Assembly: GCA_017546455.1 (NCBI GenBank)
Contig: JAFYWY010000017.1
Coordinates: 1-64,000 of the forward strand
Direction: 5' to 3'
Length of the DNA stretch: 64,000 bases
From: Opitutales bacterium
GTDB taxonomy: Bacteria > Verrucomicrobiota > Verrucomicrobiia > Opitutales > UBA953
Shown here: positions 33,982 to 42,692 of the stretch, in pieces
Layout of the letters: each line of letters starts with the position of its first letter
Numbering within the stretch: position 1 is the first letter of the stretch
Position numbers and translations under genes: made by a program
The notes under the pieces: generated by a model
What the model was told of the DNA's origin: nothing
Databases searched by the model: none
What the model saw: the letters and a program-made list of their open reading frames with translations, nothing else

Positions 33982-36516
33982 CTAACTCTCGTAAAAACTA
34001 AATGTGTTTTCCTCCTGTTTTTTTGCGTATGAGTAGCCCGAAATTACGGGTGCGTCAACCTCCTGTTTTCGCTTCAATCCGAGTACATAATAGAAGCCTC
34101 CTGAAGATTGCTTTACTGGCAGTCCTTGCTCCCGAATTTTGGTCATGAAGTGGCGCCGAGTTTTGCTGGACGCTACTTCCCCGGAAGACTGGCACCAGTT
34201 GTTGTAAACCTCAAACAAATCCTGCGCCTTAATCTTGTAAAACTCCGGACTGTCCATGCGGTCGTAGCACTCTTCCAGGAAGCAGGCGATTTGGTCTTGG
34301 CTGTCGCGGTATTTCTGCGTGGCTTCCTGGACTGCCTGCGGCTTGTCCTTGAGGCCTCGCACCGAGTAATCGAGCCAGCCCTGCAATGCCCAGTTCAGAA
34401 TGCCCGGCATTTCCTGCTGGAAGTCGCGCAGAATTTCGAAGCGGTCACGGCGCGGCTTTGTCTTGTCTGCTCCGAACGTGGCACCAAACGGCACCAGCAC
34501 GATTCGGCGCCAAATGCCGTTGTCGGTGCCGGTAATCGTCGGGACGTGGTTCCCGATCGGGAATAGCTTGTGAGTCGGTTCAAATTCGAACGGACGCTCA
34601 AAGATAGCGCGGGCGAGAATCTTGTCTCCGCCGACCATTGCCTTAATCTGCGATTCGTTGAAGCGTTTGCCCTCCGGGACTTCGTCCGTCCAAACGATTC
34701 GACGGCCTTTCATTGTGGCCTTTTGGTAGTCCACGTTCGAGTCGGATGTCTGAGTGAGCAGGGCCGAAATCTTGATGGACGATGAGTATTCGCCGAAAAG
34801 CATTTCCAGGGCCGATCGGAATGTCGATTTACCGTTTGCGCCGCTTCCGATGCAGAAGAACATGACGTCCTCGGAAGTCTTCCCGGAAAGGCAGTAGCCG
34901 ACGACACGCTGCATGTAATTGATGAGGTCTTGGTCGCCAAGGAAGATGTCCTGCATGAACTGCTCCCATTTCGGGCATGTGGCGTCCGGGTCGAATTCCG
35001 CATTCAGGGCGATAGTGACGTGGTCTTTCGGTGAGTGCTGGCGTGCTTCCCCAAGTGCCAGGTCGATTGTCTTGTTTTTGCAAACGCACAGGTACGGGTT
35101 AGCGTCGTAGCCGGTCGCCTTGCTGGCCAGCAGGGACGACGCGATGGACAAGACGGCCGTAGCGTACTGCTTGTTGAAAACCTGGTTGATTCGCTTCGTC
35201 AGCAGGTCGATTGCTTTCTTGTTGGATTTAACGGCCGGATCGCTTTCGTCTCCGGCTCGGATGTCGTTCTCGTAAATCTTGATGCGCTCACGGTACGCTC
35301 CGGCAATCGTGTCTTGCAGGTCGATGAGGGCGGTGCTCGTGTCGTCTCGCGTCCAAATGCCGTCCGCGTAGTGTCGCCAGCACATAGAAAGGTGGTCGAA
35401 CTCGTAAATGCCTCGCTGGATGACTGCGAACAATTCTGCGTCTCCGCGCTGCTGGCGTCGGAAGCACTCGTCGATGAAAAGCGGCGTAATGGCAACCGGC
35501 GCGTACTCGTTGGCTTCGCTTTGTACGGCTTCTGCGCGAGCGTCGGCTACTTCCGAAGAAACGGCCTGGCCGTCACGGCCGAAGTAGATTCGTCCGGCCC
35601 AGCGTTTTCGGGCTGCTGCTGCACGGACGTCGTACCCTTGCAGGGACGCGTAGTGAACAAGCGTGCCCAGCGTAATCGTCGTCAGGCGCTTGGCGTACTT
35701 CTTTTCGTACTCTCCGGCGGTTTCTTCCGGGATGAACTTCTTGAGCAGCGCCGTCCCGTCGGCCTCTCCTACGGTATTCCATACGGCGGACGCGATTCGG
35801 AGCCAGTCTTCGTATTCCGGTCGGTAGGTGATGAACGAAAGCATCTCCTCAATGTCGTCGATTTCGGAAAGCGTCGAACGTGCCGACGAATGCACCACTG
35901 CTTCGTCTGCTGCCGGCGGAAGCGGCTCCGTGGCGTGTGTGCTTACCCAGGCTTCCGGGTCGTAGGACAAGAAGCACAGACGCCCTACGTCGGACGTAGC
36001 TCGGTCGATTGCCAGGCCGTAGGTTGTCTTGAAGTATTCCTGCGCCGCGATCCAGGACAGTTTGTGCGCCGTCTTGGAATCTCGGATTGCAAAGAAGAGC
36101 TTGAGGCCGTTCCCGGACGGAGAACGAAAACCGGCCGCAACGTGTTTGTCTTCTTTCAGGCGCTTGACGATGTCGTCCCATGCGGTCGCCAGTTGCGGGT
36201 TGTCTTTCGCGTCCAGGTCGATTTGCAGGAATCCGTTGTGTGCGCCGAAACGCTGGTCGGCCGGCAACGATGCGTCGCGGGCCAGCGTGACTACGGACGT
36301 CGTGACGGCAGGGAGACGGTGCTTCAGGCGAGCAGCATCAACTGCACGTCCCGCGTCGAGCGCGTTGCGGATTTCGGTCACCTGGTCTGCAAGTTCGTCC
36401 GAGCGGATTGTCTGAATAACGTCGGCAAGCGTGCATTCCTGTTGCGGGGTCTTTGACAAGACCGAGCTAAAAAAGGACGTTTTTGCCGACGCGAGTTGTG
36501 AGAGCGAATTTTCCAT
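33982..36516 (-). CDS. Phage primase-helicase (VirE-N/BT4734-like primase, PriCT, D5/SF3 helicase)
   Basis: The 844-residue protein joins three parts. The N-terminal region (about 60 to 210, FLQIDLDAKDNP, FRSPSGNGLKLFFAI, RLCFLSYDPEAW) looks like a VirE/BT4734-type primase domain. A PriCT-like helical part follows (IEEMLSFITYRPEYEDWLRIASAVW). A D5-type SF3 helicase with Walker A GSGANGKSTF near residue 555, TDEVPEGKRF and FPIGNHVPTITGTDNGIWRR completes it. It would load and prime phage replication. It is the last gene of the leftward early module and ends about 70 nt from the att region. Confidence 0.92.
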   Translation of the reverse strand: MENSLSQLASAKTSFFSSVLSKTPQQECTLADVIQTIRSDELADQVTEIRNALDAGRAVDAARLKHRLPAVTTSVVTLARDASLPADQRFGAHNGFLQIDLDAKDNPQLATAWDDIVKRLKEDKHVAAGFRSPSGNGLKLFFAIRDSKTAHKLSWIAAQEYFKTTYGLAIDRATSDVGRLCFLSYDPEAWVSTHATEPLPPAADEAVVHSSARSTLSEIDDIEEMLSFITYRPEYEDWLRIASAVWNTVGEADGTALLKKFIPEETAGEYEKKYAKRLTTITLGTLVHYASLQGYDVRAAAARKRWAGRIYFGRDGQAVSSEVADARAEAVQSEANEYAPVAITPLFIDECFRRQQRGDAELFAVIQRGIYEFDHLSMCWRHYADGIWTRDDTSTALIDLQDTIAGAYRERIKIYENDIRAGDESDPAVKSNKKAIDLLTKRINQVFNKQYATAVLSIASSLLASKATGYDANPYLCVCKNKTIDLALGEARQHSPKDHVTIALNAEFDPDATCPKWEQFMQDIFLGDQDLINYMQRVVGYCLSGKTSEDVMFFCIGSGANGKSTFRSALEMLFGEYSSSIKISALLTQTSDSNVDYQKATMKGRRIVWTDEVPEGKRFNESQIKAMVGGDKILARAIFERPFEFEPTHKLFPIGNHVPTITGTDNGIWRRIVLVPFGATFGADKTKPRRDRFEILRDFQQEMPGILNWALQGWLDYSVRGLKDKPQAVQEATQKYRDSQDQIACFLEECYDRMDSPEFYKIKAQDLFEVYNNWCQSSGEVASSKTRRHFMTKIREQGLPVKQSSGGFYYVLGLKRKQEVDAPVISGYSYAKKQEENTFSFYES

Positions 36517-36539
36517 GTGATTATTTTTAACGCAGGGGG

Positions 36540-37868
36540 TTATTGCGGAAGTCCGGACGGAGAGCCTGCGGATAGCTTTTTATAGAGAGCAATCGCCTCG
36601 TTGCTGACGAAAATGCCGGACACGGAATCTTTGAGCCATAATCCGTCGAGAGATTTGACGCGAGAAACGGCGACGTATGCCTGTCCGGGATCTCGGGCCG
36701 CACGGATGTCGATAACGGCTGAATCGAGTGTCAGGCCTTGGGATTTGTGAATCGTCATAGCGTAGGCCAGGCGGAGCGGGAACTGGACAAAGTAGCCGGA
36801 GCGTGGGTTGCGGCGGTCGTACTGCCATTTGTAGCGGCCGGTCTTGTAAACGTCGCCGGAGTCCTTTTGGATTGTGATAAGCTCGTGCTCGCGGTTGATG
36901 TCGATTACTGTTCCGGTCTCTCCGTTTGCCGCGAGAAGCTCGCCGCAGACGGTCTGATTGGCCGTGATCATAACGCGAGCGCCGACTTTCAGGCGCAAGG
37001 TCTGCGGCGTCACCAGGTCTTTTACCAGCTTTGCTGCTTCGTTGGCGTCTCCGCCGGTCTCGGCGACGAAAACGTGTTCTTCCTGGCCCTCAATGCACTC
37101 AAGCTTGGCGTCGTTCCAGTGGTCAACCTGTACGTTGTGCGTGAAAAGACGGACGATGCGGTCGCTCGGGAATCGGGCAATGCGGGTCTGAATCAGCTCT
37201 GCGGATTTTCCGCGAAGACGGCCTACGCGGAAGTCGTTCAGCACGTCGATAAACTCGCGTTCTGACTGGCGGAAGATGTCTTGCAGGTAGAAGCACTGAA
37301 AGTCGGCACCAATCCAAGATTGCGACAGGAAGCACCAGTCGTATTGCCCGGTACGAGACGGTGGCGGCAACTGCAAAAAATCTCCGACGGCGACAATGGA
37401 CATGCCGCCGAACGGTTCAACCGGGTTGCAGCGAACGACACGAAAAATGCGGTCGAGCAGGTTGAAGATTCGGCCCGGCAGCATCGAGATTTCGTCGATG
37501 ATGAGCTGCTGCGTGTTGTAAATGCGGGAACGGGCGCTGTAGGCGTGCGGCGACTTGTTGTTCATGAAGTCGTAAATGAACTGGTCGTCGGTTTGGTCGC
37601 CTTTCGGCCCGATGCCGATTCCTGCCCAGCGGTAGATCGTGTGGGCTGGAATGTCTTTGTCTGCAAAGCGGCGGATGTTGTCTTGCAGGTTGAGGGCGGC
37701 AATGCCCGTTGTAGCGCATGCTGCCACGCGCTCTGTGCCGTCAAGCGAGGCAATGTAGGACTGCACAAGGAAAGACTTTCCCGTTCCCGCCATTCCGGTG
37801 AGAAAGACGTTTCGGTCGCGCGAGCGAATTGCTTTTAGTGCGAGGGTTTGGTGGTCAGAGAGTGTCAT
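36540..37868 (-). CDS. Pif1/RecD-like SF1B DNA helicase
   Basis: The protein has 442 residues with Walker A GMAGTGKSFLV near residue 25, a DEAD-like box IIDEISML near 125, GDFLQLPPP, and a C-terminal FPLRLAYAMTIHKSQGLTLD and YVAVSRVKS. These are the SF1B motifs Ia to VI of Pif1-like helicases. Together with the primase-helicase downstream (23-nt gap) it supports phage DNA replication. Its ATG overlaps the methylase stop codon as ATGA. Confidence 0.9.
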   Translation of the reverse strand: MTLSDHQTLALKAIRSRDRNVFLTGMAGTGKSFLVQSYIASLDGTERVAACATTGIAALNLQDNIRRFADKDIPAHTIYRWAGIGIGPKGDQTDDQFIYDFMNNKSPHAYSARSRIYNTQQLIIDEISMLPGRIFNLLDRIFRVVRCNPVEPFGGMSIVAVGDFLQLPPPSRTGQYDWCFLSQSWIGADFQCFYLQDIFRQSEREFIDVLNDFRVGRLRGKSAELIQTRIARFPSDRIVRLFTHNVQVDHWNDAKLECIEGQEEHVFVAETGGDANEAAKLVKDLVTPQTLRLKVGARVMITANQTVCGELLAANGETGTVIDINREHELITIQKDSGDVYKTGRYKWQYDRRNPRSGYFVQFPLRLAYAMTIHKSQGLTLDSAVIDIRAARDPGQAYVAVSRVKSLDGLWLKDSVSGIFVSNEAIALYKKLSAGSPSGLPQ

Positions 37869-38377
37869 GAGAAGAAAATGAAATGTCCGTTGATAAGTTT
37901 GAATGCTGCTGCCCGGTAAAGTGCGACGGCGGCCTCGTCTCCGTAGGCAATAAGAACGCTCGGGGCCGGAGCAGACGCGCTTGTCTGTGTACCGTCTTGA
38001 TTGTAGAAGCGGATGCGTCCGCGAAGCAGGAACATGGCTCGTGCCTTGCTCAAGACGGCGTCGTGGAACCAGCCTGTGTCGGTGCGGTTAAACACTAAGG
38101 CGATGCCGTCGTTGTGTTCCGCCATTTTGGCCGTCCACTTCTTCGTTTCGGCGCCATATGGCGGGTTAAGCCAAACATGGCCTTTCCACTCGGCTGCCAG
38201 CCCGTCTTCTGCCTTGGTCAGCATGCGCTTCGCCGTTTTCCAAGGCATGTCCGGCGGGCAAGCTGGGTCGAGGTCAAAGCAGAAGTCCTCGTATTCGAGC
38301 GATTCGAAGATTTCCGGCGGCGTCAGGTACGTCTCCTCGGCCTTGGTAATAACGTTGTAGTTCTTATTGCTCTTCAT
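37865..38377 (-). CDS. Phage DNA N6-adenine methyltransferase (Dam family)
   Basis: The ATG at 38377 (MKSNKNYNVITK) gives 170 residues. The segment TYLTPPEIFESLEYEDFCFDLDP and the catalytic VWLNPPYG match the small phage Dam-type (DNA N-6-adenine) methylases, whose NPPY-type motif flips and methylates adenine. Likely uses are escape from host restriction or marking the origin. It overlaps the preceding small gene by 14 nt and the Pif1-like helicase by 4 nt. Confidence 0.85.
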   Translation of the reverse strand: MKSNKNYNVITKAEETYLTPPEIFESLEYEDFCFDLDPACPPDMPWKTAKRMLTKAEDGLAAEWKGHVWLNPPYGAETKKWTAKMAEHNDGIALVFNRTDTGWFHDAVLSKARAMFLLRGRIRFYNQDGTQTSASAPAPSVLIAYGDEAAVALYRAAAFKLINGHFIFFS

Positions 38378-38606
38378 CGGGCGTCTTGAAAGGAATGTCC
38401 ATGAGCACGCGGTTAAAGTAGCCGATTGCCTCGTCGCGGCTTTCAAACTTCTTAACGTTTTTCCATGCAGCCGTTTTCTCGCCGTAAAAGTAGGCGTTGC
38501 AGCAGCACTCAACGGCATTGAGCGGCAAGGCTTTTACCAGCTTCACCGAAAAGGTGACTGTGATTTCGCCTTTGTTGACGCTGTTCCAAACTTCACTCGG
38601 TTTCAT
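38364..38606 (-). CDS. Small early phage protein, unknown
   Basis: The start is ATG 38606, fixed by an excellent AGGAGG ribosome-binding site 6 to 12 nt upstream; the longer open frame is rejected. The 80-residue product (MKPSEVWNSVNKGEITVTF...) holds a CCC triplet within ECCCNAY and no known domain. Confidence 0.65.
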   Translation of the reverse strand: MKPSEVWNSVNKGEITVTFSVKLVKALPLNAVECCCNAYFYGEKTAAWKNVKKFESRDEAIGYFNRVLMDIPFKTPDEEQ

Positions 38607-38748
38607 CGTATTCCTCCTCCTGTTCGTTTTTTTCTTCTTTGGCCGCTTCGGCCGTTTCGCATTCTCGGAATGGGTTGTTGTGGCAAATGCCACGCGTGGC
38701 CCAACATAGGGGTTCTCGGTCGGTAGAGCAGTAGTATGGGCAAATCAT
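38593..38748 (-). CDS. 51-residue Cys-rich early phage protein
   Basis: From ATG 38748 the product reads MICPYYCSTDREPLCW..., with five cysteines and a His in the first 30 residues, then an acidic tail. It is a likely small zinc-binding protein. It overlaps both neighbours, as is usual in this module. Confidence 0.55.
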   Translation of the reverse strand: MICPYYCSTDREPLCWATRGICHNNPFRECETAEAAKEEKNEQEEEYDETE

Positions 38749-38942
38749 TCTTTCGCTTTCTTGAACGGCATTACTGACGTGTTTGTGAGTTCGCAAAAAT
38801 CACAAAGCTGAGAATCGCATACGTTGCGCAGGTCGCACTCGCGGCATACCGGCAGCTTCTTGTTTTGCTGCGGCATCGCGACGTACTTTACGCCATCGAC
38901 GGTGATGGCTCCCTCTATCTTCGTGTCGAATGTGATTATCAT
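38745..38942 (-). CDS. 65-residue Cys-rich early phage protein
   Basis: The product shows TVDGVKYVAMPQ followed by the cluster CRECDLRNVCDSQLCDFC. This resembles the DGVRYVA plus Cys cluster of the protein at 39,564-39,974, so the two appear paralogous. Zinc binding is likely. ATGA-type overlap with the gene upstream. Confidence 0.6.
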   Translation of the reverse strand: MIITFDTKIEGAITVDGVKYVAMPQQNKKLPVCRECDLRNVCDSQLCDFCELTNTSVMPFKKAKE

Positions 38943-39364
38943 GGTTCTACTTTCTTAATATCGAGTTTGATCTTCCGAAGAATTTCCAAAAACGGACGGA
39001 AGTCTTCTCCGGTGGTTTTGTACCACGCCTCAATCCCTGCCTGGAGCATGCACTTCATCAGAAGAATCGGGTGGAATCCGAGTTTCGCTCCGGAACGAAG
39101 AATCCATAGCGTGATAATGTCCGCGAAATCTACAGCCGATGCAGACATCATGTCCTTGATGTATGGCTTTCCGTTGCGTTCCCGCGCATGGAATTGGATT
39201 ACATATCTTGGCGTGGCTTCTCCTTTTACGGGCGATTCCATGCGCTTTATCTTCGTGTCCTTGTCCTTGCGAGGTGAGATTTCTGAGGCGACGTCGTGAC
39301 GCTTACGATACTTCGGCGTCGGCGGTGCGCCTCGGACGTGTTGGGTGTATGCGGGTGTTTTCAT
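38939..39364 (-). CDS. Early phage protein, unknown (141 aa)
   Basis: A basic N-terminal third (KYRKRHDVASEISPRKDKDTKIKR) precedes a mixed region with IKDMMSASAVDFADIITLWIL and LEILRKIKLDIKKVEP. No family is recognised. It is coupled by 4-nt overlaps to both neighbouring genes. Confidence 0.6.
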   Translation of the reverse strand: MKTPAYTQHVRGAPPTPKYRKRHDVASEISPRKDKDTKIKRMESPVKGEATPRYVIQFHARERNGKPYIKDMMSASAVDFADIITLWILRSGAKLGFHPILLMKCMLQAGIEAWYKTTGEDFRPFLEILRKIKLDIKKVEP

Positions 39365-39567
39365 GTGTAAATAATCTTGGGTGGTTGTGATGGTGGTCTC
39401 CGCTTAAAATCGGAGCATTGCAGGTGCGGAAAGCACTTCTTCAAAAGGTCGCAGTGGCAGAGAAAAGTGCAGGGGATTCCGCGTTCGAGCTTCGGCTTGT
39501 CGTACTTGCACGCTTCGACGTAGTAGTGCTCGCAAATCGTGCATGGTCGTAAAGGCGGCCCGCTCAT
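39361..39567 (-). CDS. 68-residue Cys-rich early phage protein
   Basis: Seven cysteines are arranged as CTICEHYYVEACKYD...CTFLCHCDLLKKCF. The pattern suggests a zinc or metal-binding fold. Overlaps its neighbours by 4 nt. Confidence 0.6.
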   Translation of the reverse strand: MSGPPLRPCTICEHYYVEACKYDKPKLERGIPCTFLCHCDLLKKCFPHLQCSDFKRRPPSQPPKIIYT

Positions 39568-39974
39568 TCAATGCGCCTCCTGATAAAGTTGAGCGCGGTG
39601 TCGATTGCCTCTCCCAGCTCCTGGGCCGTAAAACAAGTCGGGAAGCCTGGCACTTCGTCTTGGCCTCGTCGCCAGTCGTTGTAGGCCTGCACGATTTTGA
39701 TGGCCTTTTGGATGATATGTTTATTTTCGTCCGGAAAATAAACATGTTCCGGGAATGTGATTACGGCATCGACATGTTTCTTGTCCTCGTCCTGCACGAA
39801 AATGATGTTTCGTCCGTCGTTTCGGTTGTCGGGACTACAATGCGGCGCCGGGCAGCTCCTATAGCGTTTAAACTCGCATTTGTCGCATCCGTTCTCGAGA
39901 GACACGTCCTTTGCGACGTATCTGACTCCGTCGATCGTAAAACTGTCTTGTTGCAAGAAGTCTTCGTGACTCAT
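39564..39974 (-). CDS. Early phage protein with DGVRYVA/Cys-cluster motif
   Basis: The 136-residue product has FTIDGVRYVAKDVSLENG, then CDKCEFKRYRSCPAPHC and a helical C-terminal half (AQELGEAIDTALNFIRRRIE). The N-terminal part resembles the 65-residue protein at 38,745. Function unknown. Confidence 0.6.
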   Translation of the reverse strand: MSHEDFLQQDSFTIDGVRYVAKDVSLENGCDKCEFKRYRSCPAPHCSPDNRNDGRNIIFVQDEDKKHVDAVITFPEHVYFPDENKHIIQKAIKIVQAYNDWRRGQDEVPGFPTCFTAQELGEAIDTALNFIRRRIE

Positions 39975-40177
39975 TTCGTTTCCTCCCTGATTTCAAAGTT
40001 TAGGCAGTGCATGCTGCGAGCGCTCTTCTTTTGGAAGCCGAATTGGTTGCGCTTCGTCGGCTTGAGCGAACAGACGCCGTACCCGTATCCGAAGCCATTG
40101 TCGGCCCGGTACCAGTGTTTGCATTGGCGGCACCGAAAAATGCCTAATGCGTTTTCGAAAGTGAGACGAAGCTTCAT
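39971..40177 (-). CDS. 68-residue early phage protein with CxxC
   Basis: The product holds CRQCKHWYRADNGFGYGYGVC, a likely zinc knuckle, and a basic middle. Overlaps both neighbours by 4 nt. Confidence 0.55.
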   Translation of the reverse strand: MKLRLTFENALGIFRCRQCKHWYRADNGFGYGYGVCSLKPTKRNQFGFQKKSARSMHCLNFEIREETK

Positions 40178-40521
40178 TTCGTTTCCTCCTTTCCGCTTTC
40201 GGCTAAAGCAACTTCAAGTAAATCTCTCAGCTCTGCGATTTTGCGCGTCGCGTATTTAATCTGATCCTCGAGGTCTAAGATTGCTTCTTTCGCGTTGTCT
40301 CGGATTTCCGCCCAAGCGCTTTTGAGCGATAACGAAACTTCCTTTCGCACGTACATTCGCGAGAATCCGTCTTTGTCTTTCGCGGAAATCATTGCCGGAT
40401 ATCCGGCTCCCATAGCGGGATAAGTTTCCGTGATTACAACCTCGTCCACCTTGCCCATGGAAAGGTTTACAGCGAATACGCTTTGCCCGACGTTTAGTTG
40501 TCTGAATTCTTCTTTAGTCAT
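40174..40521 (-). CDS. Early phage protein, unknown (115 aa)
   Basis: An N-terminal beta-rich part (VGQSVFAVNLSMGKVDEVVI) precedes a C-terminal helix likely to form a coiled coil (LDLEDQIKYATRKIAELRDLL). No family recognised. Confidence 0.55.
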   Translation of the reverse strand: MTKEEFRQLNVGQSVFAVNLSMGKVDEVVITETYPAMGAGYPAMISAKDKDGFSRMYVRKEVSLSLKSAWAEIRDNAKEAILDLEDQIKYATRKIAELRDLLEVALAESGKEETK

Positions 40522-40889
40522 TTCGCTTCCTCCGTTTCCGTGGGCGGCTTCGGGAGCGGGCGCCAGTGGGTGAGATATTGCCTAACGATTGGATTCATCA
40601 CGAACGCTTCATCACTTTCTTCTCGGCGAAGACGCACGACTACTCGGTTAATACAGCCAAGAAACCACCATTTCGGCGGGAATGTCTTCGGGTCGTTCAG
40701 GTCTAACTTCGTCCACGCCACGCGCTCGTAGCCCTCGATTTCGAGTTTCCCATTATCAATTTCGTCAACGGCGGCGGAAAACTCTTCAAGGCATTTTCGG
40801 TTGCACTCAGTTTTTTCGCACAAGTATTTGCAACGGAGAAAGTCATGTGTCATCTTGAGTGCATAACATATCGTCAAAGGACTAATCAT
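40518..40889 (-). CDS. DUF551-like phage protein A
   Basis: The 123-residue product contains LEIEGYERVAWTK, then ends in THWRPLPKPP, the hallmark of phage DUF551 proteins. Cysteines in the N-terminal third (CKYLCEKTECNRKC) may bind metal. It is paralogous to the next gene upstream. Confidence 0.65.
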   Translation of the reverse strand: MISPLTICYALKMTHDFLRCKYLCEKTECNRKCLEEFSAAVDEIDNGKLEIEGYERVAWTKLDLNDPKTFPPKWWFLGCINRVVVRLRREESDEAFVMNPIVRQYLTHWRPLPKPPTETEEAK

Positions 40890-41247
40890 TGCTCGCCTCC
40901 GTTTCTACAGGCGGATTCGGGAGCGGTCGCCAATGGGTAAAACCGTATCTTTGGGTAAATCTGTCGGCAAACTGCTCATCGGTTTCAGTTGCGAGAGAAT
41001 ATCGGAACAGAACACTCATGTGCCCTGGGCTGTATGCAATGATATGGTGACCTACTGGTGGGTAGGTACTCGGATCATTCTTATCGAACTTCGTCCACGT
41101 TGCGCGCTCGTAGCCCTCGATTTCGAGAGTACCTTTTTCTAATGCACTTGATATATTTTCCTCACGCTCCGAGCCATAACCATTGTCTATACAAAAGATT
41201 CTCGAGCATTCAATCATATCAAGGAATTCTTCCTTACTTAGCTTCAT
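40882..41247 (-). CDS. DUF551-like phage protein B
   Basis: ATG 41247 is chosen for its GGAGG ribosome-binding site; the open frame continues upstream but without support. The 121-residue product shares LEIEGYERATWTK and FTHWRPLPNPP with the neighbouring DUF551 protein, showing a tandem duplication. Function unknown. Confidence 0.65.
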   Translation of the reverse strand: MKLSKEEFLDMIECSRIFCIDNGYGSEREENISSALEKGTLEIEGYERATWTKFDKNDPSTYPPVGHHIIAYSPGHMSVLFRYSLATETDEQFADRFTQRYGFTHWRPLPNPPVETEASND

Positions 41248-42062
41248 CGTGCCTCCTGTTCCTTTATGATTTGCTGGATTGCCGCTTTGATTTTCGCGTC
41301 GTCGCACGGGTATTGTGTAAAAAACGCCAAAGACGATCTGTGCGTTGCAACTCCGTTGTCGTGCTTTTCGACGATTACAAAATCTTCGTAAAATCTGCAG
41401 ATCCGAGAGCTCCGAGTCGCCTTAATCAGCGCAATTTCGCCGTCGGTCAACGTTGTGCCGTCAATTACGGCTTGATTGGCAATCAACTTCTCTTTTGCCT
41501 TGTGCAGATTGTCGCAACGGATTTGGAGTGTTTTGAGCTCTTCTTTCAACGAGCCATTTTCTCGTTCCAATGACGTATTTCTGTCGACGAGTGCGTTCAA
41601 GCCGATTGCACTACGTATTGCGCTGTCGGCTTCCTCGCGGCTCATTCCGTCGGACAGTGGCTTGCCGTCGAGTTCAGGACTACCTACGTTAGTACCTACG
41701 TTGGCACTTACGTCGGTGGTACCTTTCAGTGCGGTTTCAACGCGGGGAATGGCGGCTTCAACTTCTTCCTTGGTGGGGAAGATGTTGCCGTGTTTGAAGC
41801 AGCGCTTATCGAAATAGTCGTCCCGCCAAATGGCATTCTCAGGGGCGAAATCAATTCCAAGAAACCAGTATTCATCTCCTAATTTCGGCTTCCAAGGCTC
41901 GTTGGCTTCCGGCTTGATGCGGTATTCAACGCTCGGATCCCACGTGGGGTTAGAATTCACTTCATCTACCCAGCCACCGAACTCACACCGCGACTGGATT
42001 ATAGCTCCTTCTGCCCAAGCTTTAATTAGATCTGCGTGCGGGTGCCGGTTAGAGATACTCAC
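41244..42062 (-). CDS. Phage protein with WDPSVEYRIKP motif and coiled coil
   Basis: A GTG start at 42062 gives 272 residues. The N-terminal half (HADLIKAWAEGAIIQSR, WDPSVEYRIKP) is common in small early proteins of tailed phages. A coiled-coil region follows (NTSLERENGSLKEELKTLQI) and then a C-terminal globular part. Role unknown. Overlaps the preceding gene by 14 nt. Confidence 0.65.
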   Translation of the reverse strand: MSISNRHPHADLIKAWAEGAIIQSRCEFGGWVDEVNSNPTWDPSVEYRIKPEANEPWKPKLGDEYWFLGIDFAPENAIWRDDYFDKRCFKHGNIFPTKEEVEAAIPRVETALKGTTDVSANVGTNVGSPELDGKPLSDGMSREEADSAIRSAIGLNALVDRNTSLERENGSLKEELKTLQIRCDNLHKAKEKLIANQAVIDGTTLTDGEIALIKATRSSRICRFYEDFVIVEKHDNGVATHRSSLAFFTQYPCDDAKIKAAIQQIIKEQEAR

Positions 42063-42357
42063 GGATTGCCTCCATAATAGTGTCGTTCAACTTCTGCTCT
42101 TTCCAGTCGAAGCTCTTTGGGAACTCTTTGCGGACAAGGCTCAACAATGCGTTTTGAATGCGTTCGCTCAGTGCGTCGCGATACTTTTTCATGTGGTCAA
42201 GTTGTTCGCCTAAAGTCCATGTGCTTTTGGTGATGATGTTTTCTATCGTGAAGAACTTGTGGCCGTTCACGATGCGCTCGTTCAGCTCCTGGTATTCTTT
42301 AATCATGCGGACAACGAAGTCCGGCACTTCGAGCTTATTGGTGTTAGGGTCTTTCAT
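42049..42357 (-). CDS. Early phage protein, unknown (102 aa)
   Basis: The sequence VPDFVVRMIKEYQELNERIVNGHKFF resembles helical phage proteins in which a leading RMxxEyxEL helix is conserved. The remainder is helical and polar. Function unknown. Confidence 0.55.
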   Translation of the reverse strand: MKDPNTNKLEVPDFVVRMIKEYQELNERIVNGHKFFTIENIITKSTWTLGEQLDHMKKYRDALSERIQNALLSLVRKEFPKSFDWKEQKLNDTIMEAIREYL

Positions 42358-42359
42358 GG

Positions 42360-42692
42360 TTATTTGTTTCTTCGGGTTGTATGGACTTGGTGGTCGTATG
42401 CTTTAGGGCAGCGAAGTCCGCAGGCCGCCGTAAGCTTTTCAAAAAAATCATTCTCTTCGCGAAAGTCTTGCCGGCCGTCTCTCTCAAACCGCAAACGGTG
42501 AAAATAGGCGTCTCCGGCGCATGCCCGGATGCGGGACGATGTAGCCGTCTCCCAGGAAAGCTTCCAGTATTTGAGGTTTTCCAGCGTTTGCCCCAAAAGC
42601 CCGTTCTTTGTGATGAATCGCTTGAGGGCTCTCTTCGCTTCCGGCTCGGGTATAATGGCAATGACTTTGTCTTGAGGGTTGGTTCGTTTCAT
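42360..42692 (-). CDS. Early phage protein, unknown (110 aa)
   Basis: A basic protein (MKRTNPQDKVIAIIPEPEAKRALKRF...) with no recognisable domain. It overlaps the RHH-like gene upstream by 4 nt. Confidence 0.5.
   Translation of the reverse strand: MKRTNPQDKVIAIIPEPEAKRALKRFITKNGLLGQTLENLKYWKLSWETATSSRIRACAGDAYFHRLRFERDGRQDFREENDFFEKLTAACGLRCPKAYDHQVHTTRRNK

Noticed and set aside
35035-36456. 473-codon plus-strand frame
   Set aside because: Antisense of the primase-helicase; Arg/Val/Cys-rich without domain sense.
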